From Musa acuminata AAA Group (lineage: Eukaryota; Streptophyta; Magnoliopsida; Zingiberales; Musaceae), in assembly GCF_036884655.1 (NCBI RefSeq), contig NC_088338.1, positions 3,788,001 through 3,852,000 on the forward strand: 64,000 bases of DNA, written 5' to 3'. Shown piece after piece: positions 37,626-49,080 of this stretch. Made by a program: the position numbers and the translations under genes. The notes under the pieces were generated by a model that had not been told where the DNA came from, made no database searches, and saw nothing but the letters and a program-made list of their open reading frames with translations. Each line of letters opens with the position of its first letter. Position 1 is the first letter of the stretch.

Positions 37626-38760
37626 CTAAATTAGTTTTAAATATGTCATGATATTTTAGTCTGTTATCACATTTTACCCATCCATACAACTCTTTTGGTA
37701 AATCCTTTAGATATACTGCTAATACTATGATAATTTATTGTGAACGAATCTCAGTAATTTTCAACAAATTTCTTGAGATTCTCAGTCAGTAGCTATCCAC
37801 AAAACATTATGAGGTTGCAAATTAATCCATTACAAGAATGAGGAACATTATGTATATACCTAAAACAATGATATGGTGTACAAGACTCATTTAACAGATG
37901 GTCGAGTGTTCAAACCTCATCCAATCTATTGAAGCTATACGTCGACTTAGTTGCTGAAGGCTTTGAGCTTGATTGCAGGTACCATTTACCCTTTGCAAAA
38001 ACCAGAAAATGTAAACAACAAGCTGAAAATGGTATCCTCTATATGTTTGGAAGCATAAGAAGTGAAAAGGCTGACAACAGAGAGCTTTCTCAAATTCTAT
38101 ATAATTATGAAAAATTGAAAATCCATAGCCAAACTAAATAGGATCCCGATAGTGGACCTGTTATGTTGGCCAAACTAACCTATGCCTAAACCTAATCATA
38201 TCTACCTAAATCCATCAGTTCTCTTTCTCTGTGAGTTCTTATTTCTAAATGTGTAGCATTTCATATAAATAATCTAGTCAACAGCTGTACAAGAACCCGT
38301 GGTGTAGGCCAATACAGAAGCTTCCCATGATATATTTGACCCTTGCACAGCAACAGAGCATATAATGAAATTGTATAGAAACATTTATAATAAATTATAG
38401 ATCCAGACTAGGGGAACCAATCAAGACCCATAATTTGCTTGTGTCAAACTTCAAAACCTGCGAATAAACCTGATTGCATAACTTAACTGGCCAAGTCATA
38501 TTTGAAGGTGGTAAAGTTGAGGAATCATCTTATATCAATATGAAAATGTGGACACATACAAATATGATGAATTCTATTATAGTAACTCTTTAGTTGTGCT
38601 TTGCTTTCAATTATCCTAAAATGTAAATATGTTTTGTTGCTGCTATTCTGAATCGGCAAAATGGAATCCTGATGCTTTTTACCAGGCTGAACTGGCGGAG
38701 TGCTTGGAACGAGATGGTTTCAAATCTGTTCAAGAAGCAGTTGGTGCAGATTGTAAATAA

Positions 38761-39847
38761 GCATTGCATAGTTCCTGGATTATCAATTGCCCAGTGAATG
38801 TTCTGGCTGGTTGCAAGCACCATCCGACCATTGATCCTACAAGCCATCAGTCCCCAAGTCATCTGAACGAGTTCAATAAGTACAATTTACACTGAATAAG
38901 ATTTGGTGGTTTCACTTGTATTTTTTTAATATTGACAATTGATCAGCTTTGGGTTCCAAACCTCTCGGAACATGGTTCTTTCACCTCTCCGAACCAGGTA
39001 TGAAACTTTGGCTGATATATTGCAGAAGATATTGATACTAAATGTCTTTGTTCACCGGAGCAGGAGCTGGCATACAACAACAGATCCGGCTCCTCCTCCT
39101 CCTGAAACTCCATCACTTGTTCTTGCCCGTACTCCCTTTAGCCCTGAGTCTTGTTGAGTCGAGTTAACTCAAAATTGCATTACTGGTGATTTCAAATTTT
39201 GTAATGTTCTTATCACTGGTTAGTTTTACAATACAGACTTCTAAACGAGGGGAAATATTTCATGGCCTTTGAATATTTGCAGTTTTGTCGCGGAGAAAGG
39301 CAACATTTTCAGTCATTTTTTACTTTGCTGCTCACAACATATACCTGTAGTTCTCTTGAGTTTGTTCTAGATGATTCTCGGTCAGCAGTTTATATTTACA
39401 TGTCGCGCCTTCCTAAGCTAAGCTTTGATGGCGGACCTGCTGAAGAAGGTATGGCTTAACCTCAGGAAGCATTTCAGTGCTGTTGCCTTCCAAATGCAGG
39501 ACTTCACGCTCCGAAATATATGTCTGTGTTTTTTTTCTGTTTGTTTGTTTGTGCAGATCCGGATTTGTGGAGCTACATGAGATTACGAGAAGACTGTTTC
39601 TTGAAGGTCTTGGTCATCCAAAGAAAGGTTCATCTTCATCACTTACTAATTTTCTAACGAAAATTTATTTATTTATTTGTTTATTTACAAAAGGGCAGTT
39701 ATGGCAAGAGAATCACACGATTTTAGTTATGCGAAAAACTATTTACAACATTTATTGATGAGCAAAAACTAAATACAGCGCCTCTTCCTTCCCCTTCCTG
39801 GGTTTATTTGACATGACAGGACAGGACAGGACATGACGGGACAGCCT
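38761..39847. other. Intergenic region after the PYRD pseudogene
   Basis: Holds the former PYRD 3'UTR and, at about 39558-39627, an open stretch flanked by tgtgcag and aaaggttc that could be an exon but has no recognised product in any frame. Short tandem gacag repeats occur at 39820-39842. No gene supported. Confidence 0.5.
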
Positions 39848-41155
39848 TCACCTCACCAGTCCAAGGTTGACGATGCCCCACGACGAGTGGGGCCATGTCT
39901 TCTCCTTCGCCTTGGCCGACAACACCCTCCCCCACGCCACCCATCCCTCCCAACTCATCCTCTTGTCCCAGCTGCTCCCCCACTCCAGCATCAGCCTCAG
40001 CCCCTTCCCCGCCGCCGCCTCCGCCTCCTCGTACTTACCCTGGTTCATGTACACCTGCCCTAACACCAGATGCGGCTCCCCCACGAAGGGATTCCTCCTT
40101 ATGCTCTCCCCCAACAGCCCCTCCACCCTCTCCCACCCCTTCTCCCCTTCCTTCTCCCAGTCCCCACATATCGCCTCCCAGTAGTAATCCCTACCGACTG
40201 TTTGATCCTTTGCTTCCAACACTTTGGTGCAGTTGTCGAACACTGGCGGGATCATCAGCTCCATCTCCTCTTCCCTTCCGGGCATCGGCAACCCCTCGTC
40301 CCTGCTCATCCTCTTCCTCTCCTCCAGGTATATCTCCTCCTCCCTCGCTATCAGCGTGTAGAGTGCCCCCATCCTCGACAGCGAGTTCATATACAGGCCC
40401 GGCTTCCCTGTTCCCGGCCACAGCGCCATCCACGCGTTGCCGTTGAGCTCCAGCCGCCCGTTCTCGTTCTCGAACAGCTTGTCCTGGAAATCCATATACT
40501 GGTCGCTGAAGTCGGCGATGGTCATCAGCAGAAAGGTCGCCACCACCCTTCTCGGCACCACAGTGTCCTCGCCCGTCCTGATGTGTTTCACGATCATCCC
40601 CTCCGCCGGGACCAGCGACCGCAGCTTACTCCGCCACGGCTCCGACTCGTCGAACGCGCCCCTCTCCTTCGCGGCTCGGAGCGAAGCCTCCGAGCGCTCG
40701 AGGTGCTCGACGAGCTCGTCGTCGGAGTAGCGGAAGAGGAGGTCGTCGTGGATGAGGGTCTGGCGCGGCACGACGCAGAAGAGGTGCACGAGGCGCTCCG
40801 CCGGGCCGCCAATGATGCCGCGGACGCGGTCGCGGCCGGTGCTGGGGTCGAAGATGGCGAGGTTGACGTAGGAGTTGTAGTAGGCGGAGTGGTAGAGGCC
40901 GCAGCGGGCGACGGCATCGGGGGCTCACCACAGCTTGAGGATGCGGTAGACATCGGTGAGGTGGGCGAGGAAGCTGCCGTGCTTGTGGTAGCACTCGCCG
41001 GCGCCGGCGGAACGGAGGACGATGACGAGGGAGGGCAGATCGGGATCTACCTTGTCCAGCTCCTCTCGGAGGAACGGTCGCGCGGCCTCGAGGAGCGCCG
41101 GTAAGTCTCTCGTGTGAGGGACGGTGGAAGGAGACGAAGAGTTGTAGGAAGGCAT
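39848..41155 (-). pseudogene. DUF6817-type protein gene with one in-frame TGA (435 codons)
   Basis: Single-exon gene of a plant family I know only as DUF6817 plus a TPR-like C-terminus; its biochemical role is not established. From ATG 41155 the frame runs MPSYNSSSPS to ILKLW, then codon 77 is TGA (40927-40925), where homologues read LKLWRAPDAVA. The same frame then continues without interruption to the TGA at 39850-39848. A single C-to-T change (CGA to TGA) explains the stop; nothing else is damaged. Conserved pieces include GAGECYHKHGSFLAHLTDVY, LVHLFCVVPRQTLIHDDLLF, VKHIRTGEDTVVPRRVVATF, WPGTGKPGLYMNS and, at the end, EWGSSWDKRMSWEGWVAWGR. Either a very young pseudogene or null allele, a sequencing error, or a read-through stop. 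The start is clear from the family N-terminus. I name the family from memory. Confidence 0.82.
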
Positions 41156-42398
41156 ACTCAGTCTTGGGTCGATGTAGGTATGGATGTGCGAAGCGTGGCG
41201 ACGAAGGTTTTGGCCGGGTAGACTTGTATAGCGGTGGGAAGGAGAGCCTTAACGGATAAAGTGATAATGATGATGATATTGATAGTAATAATAATAGTCA
41301 TGATTATATATATATATATATATATATAATAATGTATAATATTGGCAAGCATAAGGGTCCAACAACTAGTATAAGTAATAAATGGCTACTGGCGATTTTC
41401 AACAAATCTTTCATACCATGTATGAAAGATTTAAATATTTGAATTTAAAATTCTAAAGGGATTATATAAATACAATATTTACAAACAAATTTTGTGAAAC
41501 CTCCATTCCGAAATGTTAGACCCAAACATCCGCCCGTGGCCAAACAGCCGCTCACGTTTTCCAGGATCTCTAATTCACAAAAGAATAGATTCATAATTTT
41601 GGAAACCCAACAATTGCTTATTTTTCTTGTAACTAAAACAAGCCAAAACATATAGAAAAATTCACAAATTCTAAAAACAAAATCTAAATAAATAGAAACT
41701 TACCTGCCTCAATACACGACCTTAGGCTCATGTTGTTCATTTTTTTTATACTTGTAATATTTATCATCGTAGTAATCTTGTCTTATTATTAACATCATTA
41801 AAACGACAGTATCTATATTGCTGACCAAAGATAACAAACATTATTATGCACTCTTTTCCGAAACACTTAATTCCTTCCATACAGCATTTAAGAAGGCCCA
41901 ACTCAGACATTGATGAGGGACCTACTTGCCACGTGATCAAACTATAGACTTGACCTTCTTGCCGTAGAAGGAACCAATAAAGCACCCAGCCATTACGCTG
42001 CATCCGTTGCTTCAAGAACAGAGAGCGACAAGATTACCACAACTACAGATCGTATAGGCTCTCCGTTGGTTCCTAAAACATGTTGCGGGTTGAAACACGG
42101 TAAGGCAAAGAATGAGGCCTTAATTTTGGACTTCGAAATCTGCAAGCAAATCATCTTGATGATCTATAAATGTAGTTCATTAGCTATTCTACAAAGACAC
42201 ATTTTATAAGAACATGACATAGCAGCTTGTGGCAGATAAACAAACATTGTTCCCCGACACTCCATTCACAGCAAGAGTGAGTGACCTGGAACATAAGATG
42301 AAGTGCACCTTAAAATGACACATCTAGATATGTCGAAAAAAATACCTATATGCTGAACGCTAAGGGTAAGCTTTAGGCAAAAGACCAGGCCACATGGT
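41156..42398. other. Intergenic: DUF6817 gene leader and SF3B2 3' end
   Basis: Includes ATT and TA microsatellites (about 41262-41330) and then AT-rich DNA; the last few hundred bases must be the SF3B2 3'UTR. No gene seen. Confidence 0.6.
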
Positions 42399-45300
42399 CT
42401 AGAACTTGAAATCTTTCTTCTTCGATTTCCCTTCCTTCTCCTTGCGCTTCCTTTTGTTTGCCGCTTGCTGCGGTTAACAAGTCATCATAGAGAAATCAGT
42501 CTGACACCCACCACAGCAAGAGAGAAGAAGTACAAGGAAAAAAGAAGAGAAAAAGCGTAGAGAGCCAGAAGCAGACCTCTGCAACCATATCGCTGAAGTC
42601 CTCCTTCTGGTTCCGTACCTTCTCTTCCTCTCGTGCTTCTTCATACCTATCACATGAAAGCAGAACTAATTAGGAGAATTTTCCAAGCAAACAGTAACAG
42701 TTTTTTATAAGCATTTTGAGTGATTCCCCTTACTTGGCTGCCAAAACATCGTCCATAACTTCCAGCTCTTCTGGTTGTATGGTGACATCCACCTTGTCTG
42801 ATTTTTGACCCCGTAAAAGATCAACCTGAGGGTTAAAATGTAAACAATCTTCAATACTTAAAGGAATGAACACATGTATTGTAACCAAAATTGATACATG
42901 TACTGAGAAAAGAAAGTGAAAAAACATATTAGAAAGCTCACCCTTTTTGCAGCTGTTTTATCTTGTGCCCCAAGCACATACCTGTATCGAAAAAATAAAA
43001 AATATATCAGCACATTTTGACATTGGCATGAGTCGGCACGACTAAGGCAGACACTTACGTGTGGGTTGTTCCCAGCAAAGTCCCAGGAACAATCCTTTCT
43101 TCCTTCTCTTCAAGTACCTTCGAAAAACATAGTGGCGTGTGAGAAATATCACAGGTCAAGGTCAAAGAGAACACTAAACACTATATCTGCACCATACGTC
43201 TATGCAAAGAACAAGAACCGAAACTTATTTACTTGATAAAGTGGTTTCTCAGGCTCCTTCCTCTGTTGCTTCCTCAAGTCAATCACATCAGGTGTTTCTA
43301 CACCGGTGGGAGTGCTGAATAGCGAAACAATGACATTAGATAATGTGCATATATAACAATACAAAACATAAGAAAGACTATGAAGCACCTTGAAAGGCTG
43401 TCAACAGACTGAATGCCAGCCTCCAATTCCTCTTCTTCCATCTCTTCCTCCTCTTCCTCTTCCTCCTCTTCTTCCTCTTCTTCCTCCAAATCTCCCCAGT
43501 GTTTGCTCCGATCAACCGGTTCTTCCTAAAATTTGAAAAACAAAAATTAAAAGATAACAGACGACCAATTTGTAAGTTAAGCAGCAAGTCTCTATCCTTC
43601 TAGCTAAATAACAAATGAGCTAGTTAATTATTTATTGATCTCCGTTCAACCTTCATATCCAATGGAAAAAGGAGTAGAACATGTCTGCAAAGTTACCTCA
43701 TAATTAAGTTGCTCCTGCTGCAGTACCCCAAAAACATCGCCATATAATGGGCGTCCATACTGATCACCATAAAATAAAATTTTTTAAAAAAGATCACCTC
43801 GGAGAGGGAACAAAAAAGCAGCAACGCAATGCAATTATGTGAAGTAAATAGTCCTGAAGATCGAGGAGATGCTTACTTCATCAACTGGAGGTTTACCCCA
43901 ACCTCCAGGATGATAACCAAAGCTGGCTCCAGGAGGGATGGGAGCATTTAGCCCAGGTATCTTCAAGTGAGGGTAGGATGGAGGTGGGCCATACCTCTGA
44001 CACAAAATAGTTGCTATTAGTGTCATTAAAGTACAAAAAACAATAGAAGAAAATGGCGAAGCTAATAAACGAATTAAGCAATTGACCTGCATATTAATAA
44101 GCCATGGAGGCGGTGCACCATCAGGCATCCCTAGTGCTTCTTTGAGTTCCCTTGACAACATTCCTGGCTTCATTTCCCTAAGTTTGAACTGTCCAGGAAC
44201 AAACGAGACCATTATTTTATGCTGGATGTTTCAACCAAAATAGACTAAACAACCATTCCAACTGCAACAGAAGAACATTTCAAAGCTTCCCACAATCTTT
44301 ATCAAACTAAAGTTCATAATAACAGAAGATATGCTCAAAAGAAGTAATAAGTTTATACTCTAGCAGTCAAGAGACTCTAACCAAATTAAGGCACCATCCA
44401 AATCCTTAATCATTACCATAAGATTGCATATACTTAAGGACATATCAAAACAGGATAACATTAATCAGCACAAGTAAGCTTCGATGCTTGAAGACATGTC
44501 AAAACATAAACATAAAGCAACACGGTAAATCATGTGGACAAAATAGGAACAGAGTGAGCCCTTATCATGGAAAGTTTATGAGAGCTGTGGACTGGCATGA
44601 TGATGTAATAGCACAAGTCAAATAACATAGTTCATCGACGGCAAAGAGAAGATCGTGTAGACATCATGAATTTTCAAGGAGATCTTTTGAAACATACTAA
44701 AAGAAATAAAACAATACATTAAAAAAATATACTCAGCATTCTGTCAATACAACACTCATAAAGAATGAAGGAAATAATTTTCACTTGTATAAATTGTCAG
44801 AAAAACGATGCTATCCATAAAAGAATGTGCCAATCTATCAAGCGATGGTCTTTTCTTGTGTTTCAAGAAAAAAGTTGTCACAATCAAGGCTGCAGCGTGT
44901 TTTTGGCAGAATGCACATAAGTGAACATCTCAAAACAAGGTATTCCAATCGGATATAAATCAATATATGTGTAAGTAATAGTACCTCAAATTCCTTTCCT
45001 TCATAGTATAGATCTCCATGTGTTGTCAGCTTTGGTTTGGTCTGATACTTGAAAAATGCATCATGAAGGACCTGCAATCAAATACAATTAGGATTTAATA
45101 TATTATTCACACCTCCCCATTCTCTGCACCAAGAGCAAGCAAGCTAGAGAGAGTGAAAGAGATGGAAAGCAAGGGAGGGAGTGGGATGACAGAGGGATAT
45201 GGAAGAAAAATCACAAGAGCAATCAATTTTAGATCAAACCTGATAATCAATATCCATCTTTCCCATCTTTGGTTGCATGCGCTCACGCTGTTTCTGTTTT

Positions 45301-48300
45301 AGCTTCTTGCTATCCTCTTTCTCAATGTATGCCTGGAAAAATAAAAAATAAATAGATGAAAAAACAAATCCAGAATACGGGAGTTCATTCAAATGACCAT
45401 TCAGAATCACCCATATTTCTAGACAATTTAATTGAAAAAACACATAACTATCAAATAACTACTATTGCATAGCAAAATTAAATAAAATGATCTTTCACTT
45501 GAAACCAAGAACCTAGAATTTCAATATCATGAGTTACTTGGTACCTGTCTTATTTTCTCTATTCCAGTTGCAGCAATGAAGTCAGGAAGGTGAAAAGGTT
45601 GTTTTTCAATACCTCGTTTTCCCTGCCAATTATCAGAAGACAAATATAAAACCCAGATACATCAAAATGTACAAATCATAAATTGTGGCATATTTTAAAA
45701 AGCCCAAAATGCAATTGAAATCTGAAGGAGGTTTGACATCTCAAAATATCTGCAATACCAAAAACAAGATAACTCAGTTTAAGTCCGATAAATAACCTTT
45801 TTTTTTTACTTCAAGTAACACAAATATGCATGTTTCATCACTGTTATTAGGACGTCAGCAATTTAGCATCACACAGTTGCGTAAAGCATAGAATCTAGTG
45901 TAATCATATGCATCTATCTAGACCCCACCAATCTATCATTGTGTTAAAAAAAAACCATCAGATGTCCTCTCGCAATTACCATCATGTCCAGGCTCAGACA
46001 ATGTTACAGCTGTTCCCTGCAAGAAATTATGCATATGTATAAGAGGGTTATCGACACCATTTGCCCTCACCACTGACAACATAATTAAAAAATGCACATA
46101 CACCATCATTAAAAATGCACATACATTCTTCATCAAATTCATGTCAGATGCTATGTCTCACCTGTAAAAACTTCCGCTTTTGGCACCAGTGCCTTGGAAC
46201 AGGCACAGTATTTCGATACGACTTAAGAAATACAAGTAGCTTTGGATCTGCTGCGGTTGCATCCCAAACCTGAAAAGAAATTAACAAGAAAGAGTTCAGA
46301 GATATAAAATAGTCCAAAAGAACAACCTAGAATCTGAAAAATTAACATATGCCAATAGAAGGAACAAATGCTGATTGTAAATTGCAATCAACAGTCAAAT
46401 CCTTGAAAGTTTGCTGCAGTAAACAAAGGGAACTAAATGGAAAAAGTTGATATAGCAAAAAAAGAGACTAGAAAACATCAATTGGATCATGATCTCTTAG
46501 GTACAATCTCATACAGAAAACCCTTGCTCTATGATTCCTACAAACCTCAAACATATGAACACAATCATCAAGAACCACAGGCAAGCTTGGTCGTTCCTGA
46601 TCAAGACCTAATAATTAGGACAAAAACGATGGGAACCAGACTTATAACTTCACGAGTTTCCAGGTTACTGAGTAAAGAAATGTTTGGTGGTGTAACAAAA
46701 GAAGCATTTCTTATTTTAAGCATCCTAATAATAATTAATGTTGCCATACAATAATTATACAACACATTTTTGCTCAGCAGGAAAGGCATGCATAAAAGCA
46801 TAAAGCAAAAGAAAACATCTAATCTTGGACACTAGCCACCATTAATAGCATGGCCCATAAACCAACAAAAAGAGGGGCAACCATTTGGCTGTTTGCTTGT
46901 AGGCAAAATAAGTCTTCACCATTTAGATTGCTAAACATTACAAAAAGTAACACCATCCTGGTTTAATTAACTTTTTTCAGATTGCTTTACACCACATAGG
47001 TTCTTAAACATTTTAGCCATTAATTTTTGAGAAGTAAATAGTTTTTTTGTTATGTTCCCAAATCAATGAATTTTTTTTAACCTTCACGTAGCTTTATGCC
47101 ACATTGGCTCTTAACCAGTTTAGTCATTAACATTATAAGCAGAAAATAGCAGTTCCTTTTTCACCTTTCCAGTTTAAAAAAATTATTTTTCCCCTTGCCA
47201 TTGCTTTAGGCCACATTGGCAATGTAAAAGGTTTGCTTCAGAGTGGCTAAAGAGTGTGAGACAAAAAAACTTCCAAACAAGCGCAGGACAACAGACTAAC
47301 CCTATAACTTGATTCTCCACATATCAAGACTCTAGATGGATGGATAGTCACTATCAAATTGGTACAAGTGTTATTATACTATCCAGAAAGTTTTGGGTGT
47401 CCATGGATGTCACTTTGAGTTGAGAGATCCCTGATAAAACTACTGAGGAAAAGATTCTTTTCCAGCATATTGTCAATATGTTACCCATTGCGAGTTCCGA
47501 AGAATATCCTCAGCTAAATGAAGGAATGAAAACCAAGCACCACAACTATCACTTTCTTTATAGTCATTCATGCCGGGATCTACACCAATAGAAGTATTCT
47601 AATAGAACAACCCTTATTATCTCTCCAGTATCATAACAAATACTAATTCTTATTGTATAGATTGTACCAAGATCAGGCACATATCATTTGATTAAGCTTT
47701 TCCAGTTTCAAAAAAAAAAAAAAACCTGGTATATGTTATATTTCAAGGTAGCAGTAGAAAGTTCAAGCTAACCAGATAAAACAAAGCAGATGGTGATTGA
47801 AAAGTTATGTTAGCACTAGAAATATTATAATCTAAGCATACCTCAACTACATCTGGCCTTGAGCAAATTTGCTTCAGTTCTGCAATCTTCATTCGTTTTT
47901 GAAGCTACAAAATGTACAAATGGATAACTTCATCGAAACTCTATCTAGAAAGATGTAAGAAGTCTAACATTACTAACCTTCTTCTTCTTGTTCGAGAGTC
48001 CTTTTTCCTTCTGCTGAGTTTCCTGCTCATCCTCTTCTGTATCTGAATCTCCCTTCTTGGCTGCCGCATTGCCCATGGTCTCATCCTTTGTTGAATTATC
48101 CTGCAAGGAGAACAGCAGCCATGAAAAAAGATAAGACGAGATCTGAATAGCAAAGAACAGAAAAAGAAACTTGTCCTCGAGTCCAAGGTACACTTCAAAA
48201 GGCATTCTCCTAGTACCTCGACACCAGCATGATCTCTGAAGTTGAACTTCTCGATAACATTCTTGAATTCCTCGAAAATGCTTTCGTCTACATCAGCCTT

Positions 48301-49080
48301 TTCAGGAATGTACTCCACTTCCACACTCATGTTGACCTAAAGAAGCTCAGCAAACAATAGGATAAGTGACAAAACAAAACAAAACAAGGTATCAACCAAA
48401 AGCACCACCACCTCTACAATTCGTATACACTGAGATGCATACAAGAAACCCTAATTATTGCCAAATACTGTTGGATGCCATGGATCAATAATAGCACAGG
48501 CATAGTTGCAAAAGTATCATAGCGGATTTAGAATCAATGAACCAAAACAATAGAAATAAAAATAACAAAAGTCAAAGAATATATATGCAATAACCTGAAT
48601 AATTATAATAAAAGTAAAGAAGGTCAATCATACAACAGTTTTGGATCGACTGAGGAGGAAACAAGAAACCCTAACTATTCTCGGATACTTAGAATGACCT
48701 GAATCAACCGAAATCAAACAGAAACATCGCCCTCACAGATAATACCACGAAGATAGTTAAGCACCGAAATCACGAGAAACCCTAATAGTGGTGGGACACA
48801 CCATCAGAAGACATGGTAATAGTACCTCGGGGTAATCATTGCGCTCGTCCTCAGCTGCGCCTATTTCCCCTCTCTCTACTCCCCTCTTCTCGCCGTCGTC
48901 GGCCAAGGAGACAGAGGATTTACTGTCGTTCTTCTTCTGCTTCCGCCTACGGCGGCGGCGCTCGCTTTCTCGGACCTTTTTCCTCTCTGAGGCAGCGGTG
49001 GAGGCGCCATTGATCGGTGGATCTCCGGCTACGCCACCGTCGGGGATCTGGGATCGGCTAACGAGCTCGCCTAAGGCCAT
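42399..49080 (-). CDS. SF3B2: Splicing factor 3B subunit 2 (SF3B2/SAP145), 18 exons, 586 aa
   Basis: Component of the SF3b complex of U2 snRNP that clamps the branch-site region in the spliceosome (nucleus). Exons in coding order: 49080-48826, 48336-48217, 48100-47978, 47904-47842, 46269-46162, 45622-45545, 45332-45240, 45071-44985, 44188-44087, 43996-43877, 43759-43697, 43525-43389, 43314-43233, 43117-43059, 42981-42942, 42825-42734, 42646-42577, 42467-42399. All frames join, giving 586 residues, very near the Arabidopsis protein. N-terminus basic/acidic and low complexity. The DUF382 block is at about 175-300 (RPDVVEVWDATAADPKLL, RNTVPVPRHWCQKRKFLQ, LPDFIAATGIEKIRQAYIE). The PSP domain is at about 310-365 (LKEALGMPDGAPPPWLINMQ, YGPPPSYPHLKIPGLNAPIP). 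A run of 15 Glu occupies about 418-432. The C-terminus is Lys-rich (KRKRKEKEGKSKKKDFKF). Intact as far as seen. Confidence 0.96.
46981..47235. repeat. Diverged tandem repeat of about 110 bp in SF3B2 intron 4
   Basis: Units begin at 46984, 47091 and 47203 with gcttta(c/t/g), then (a/g)ccacat(a/t)gg, then ttcttaa/ctcttaac, then ttagccattaa/ttagtcattaa. Spacing 107 and 112; the third copy is partial. Confidence 0.72.

Larger units (their letters stand above)
33114..38760 (+). pseudogene. PYRD: Dihydroorotate dehydrogenase (PYRD) pseudogene
   Basis: Remains of the mitochondrial class 2 enzyme of de novo pyrimidine synthesis. Recognisable exons: 33114-33230 (presequence), 33538-33792 (AVINRCGFNSEGIVVVAKR onward), 35046-35126, 35254-35361, 35440-35469, 36443-36585, 36734-36771, 36861-36960, 38686-38760. 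Roughly 145-150 residues expected between the first two (membrane anchor and first part of the FMN barrel, including the AAGFDKN and GSVTP motifs) are missing. Exon 36443-36585 carries a 5-bp tandem duplication (tattc) that shifts frame and leads to TAG in the next exon. Conserved residues are also changed: GKNK is DNNK, SSPNTPGLR is SSLNTPGLC, and CGGVS is CGSVS. The gene cannot give active enzyme; since the pathway is essential, an intact copy should exist elsewhere. Splice sites are otherwise largely preserved, so inactivation is fairly recent. Confidence 0.93.

Noticed and set aside
37880..37925. tRNA B-box-like gttcaaacctc, possibly a SINE or tRNA
   Set aside because: No matching A box at the right distance and no cloverleaf could be drawn.
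40070..41104. 344-codon plus-strand frame opposite the DUF6817 gene
   Set aside because: GC-rich antisense shadow; its His/Pro/Leu-rich and Val/Glu-rich text has no family signature, while the minus strand matches a conserved plant protein.
41445..42015. Minus-strand frames of 68 and 83 codons upstream of the DUF6817 gene
   Set aside because: Low-information AT-rich frames without family motifs or splice continuity.
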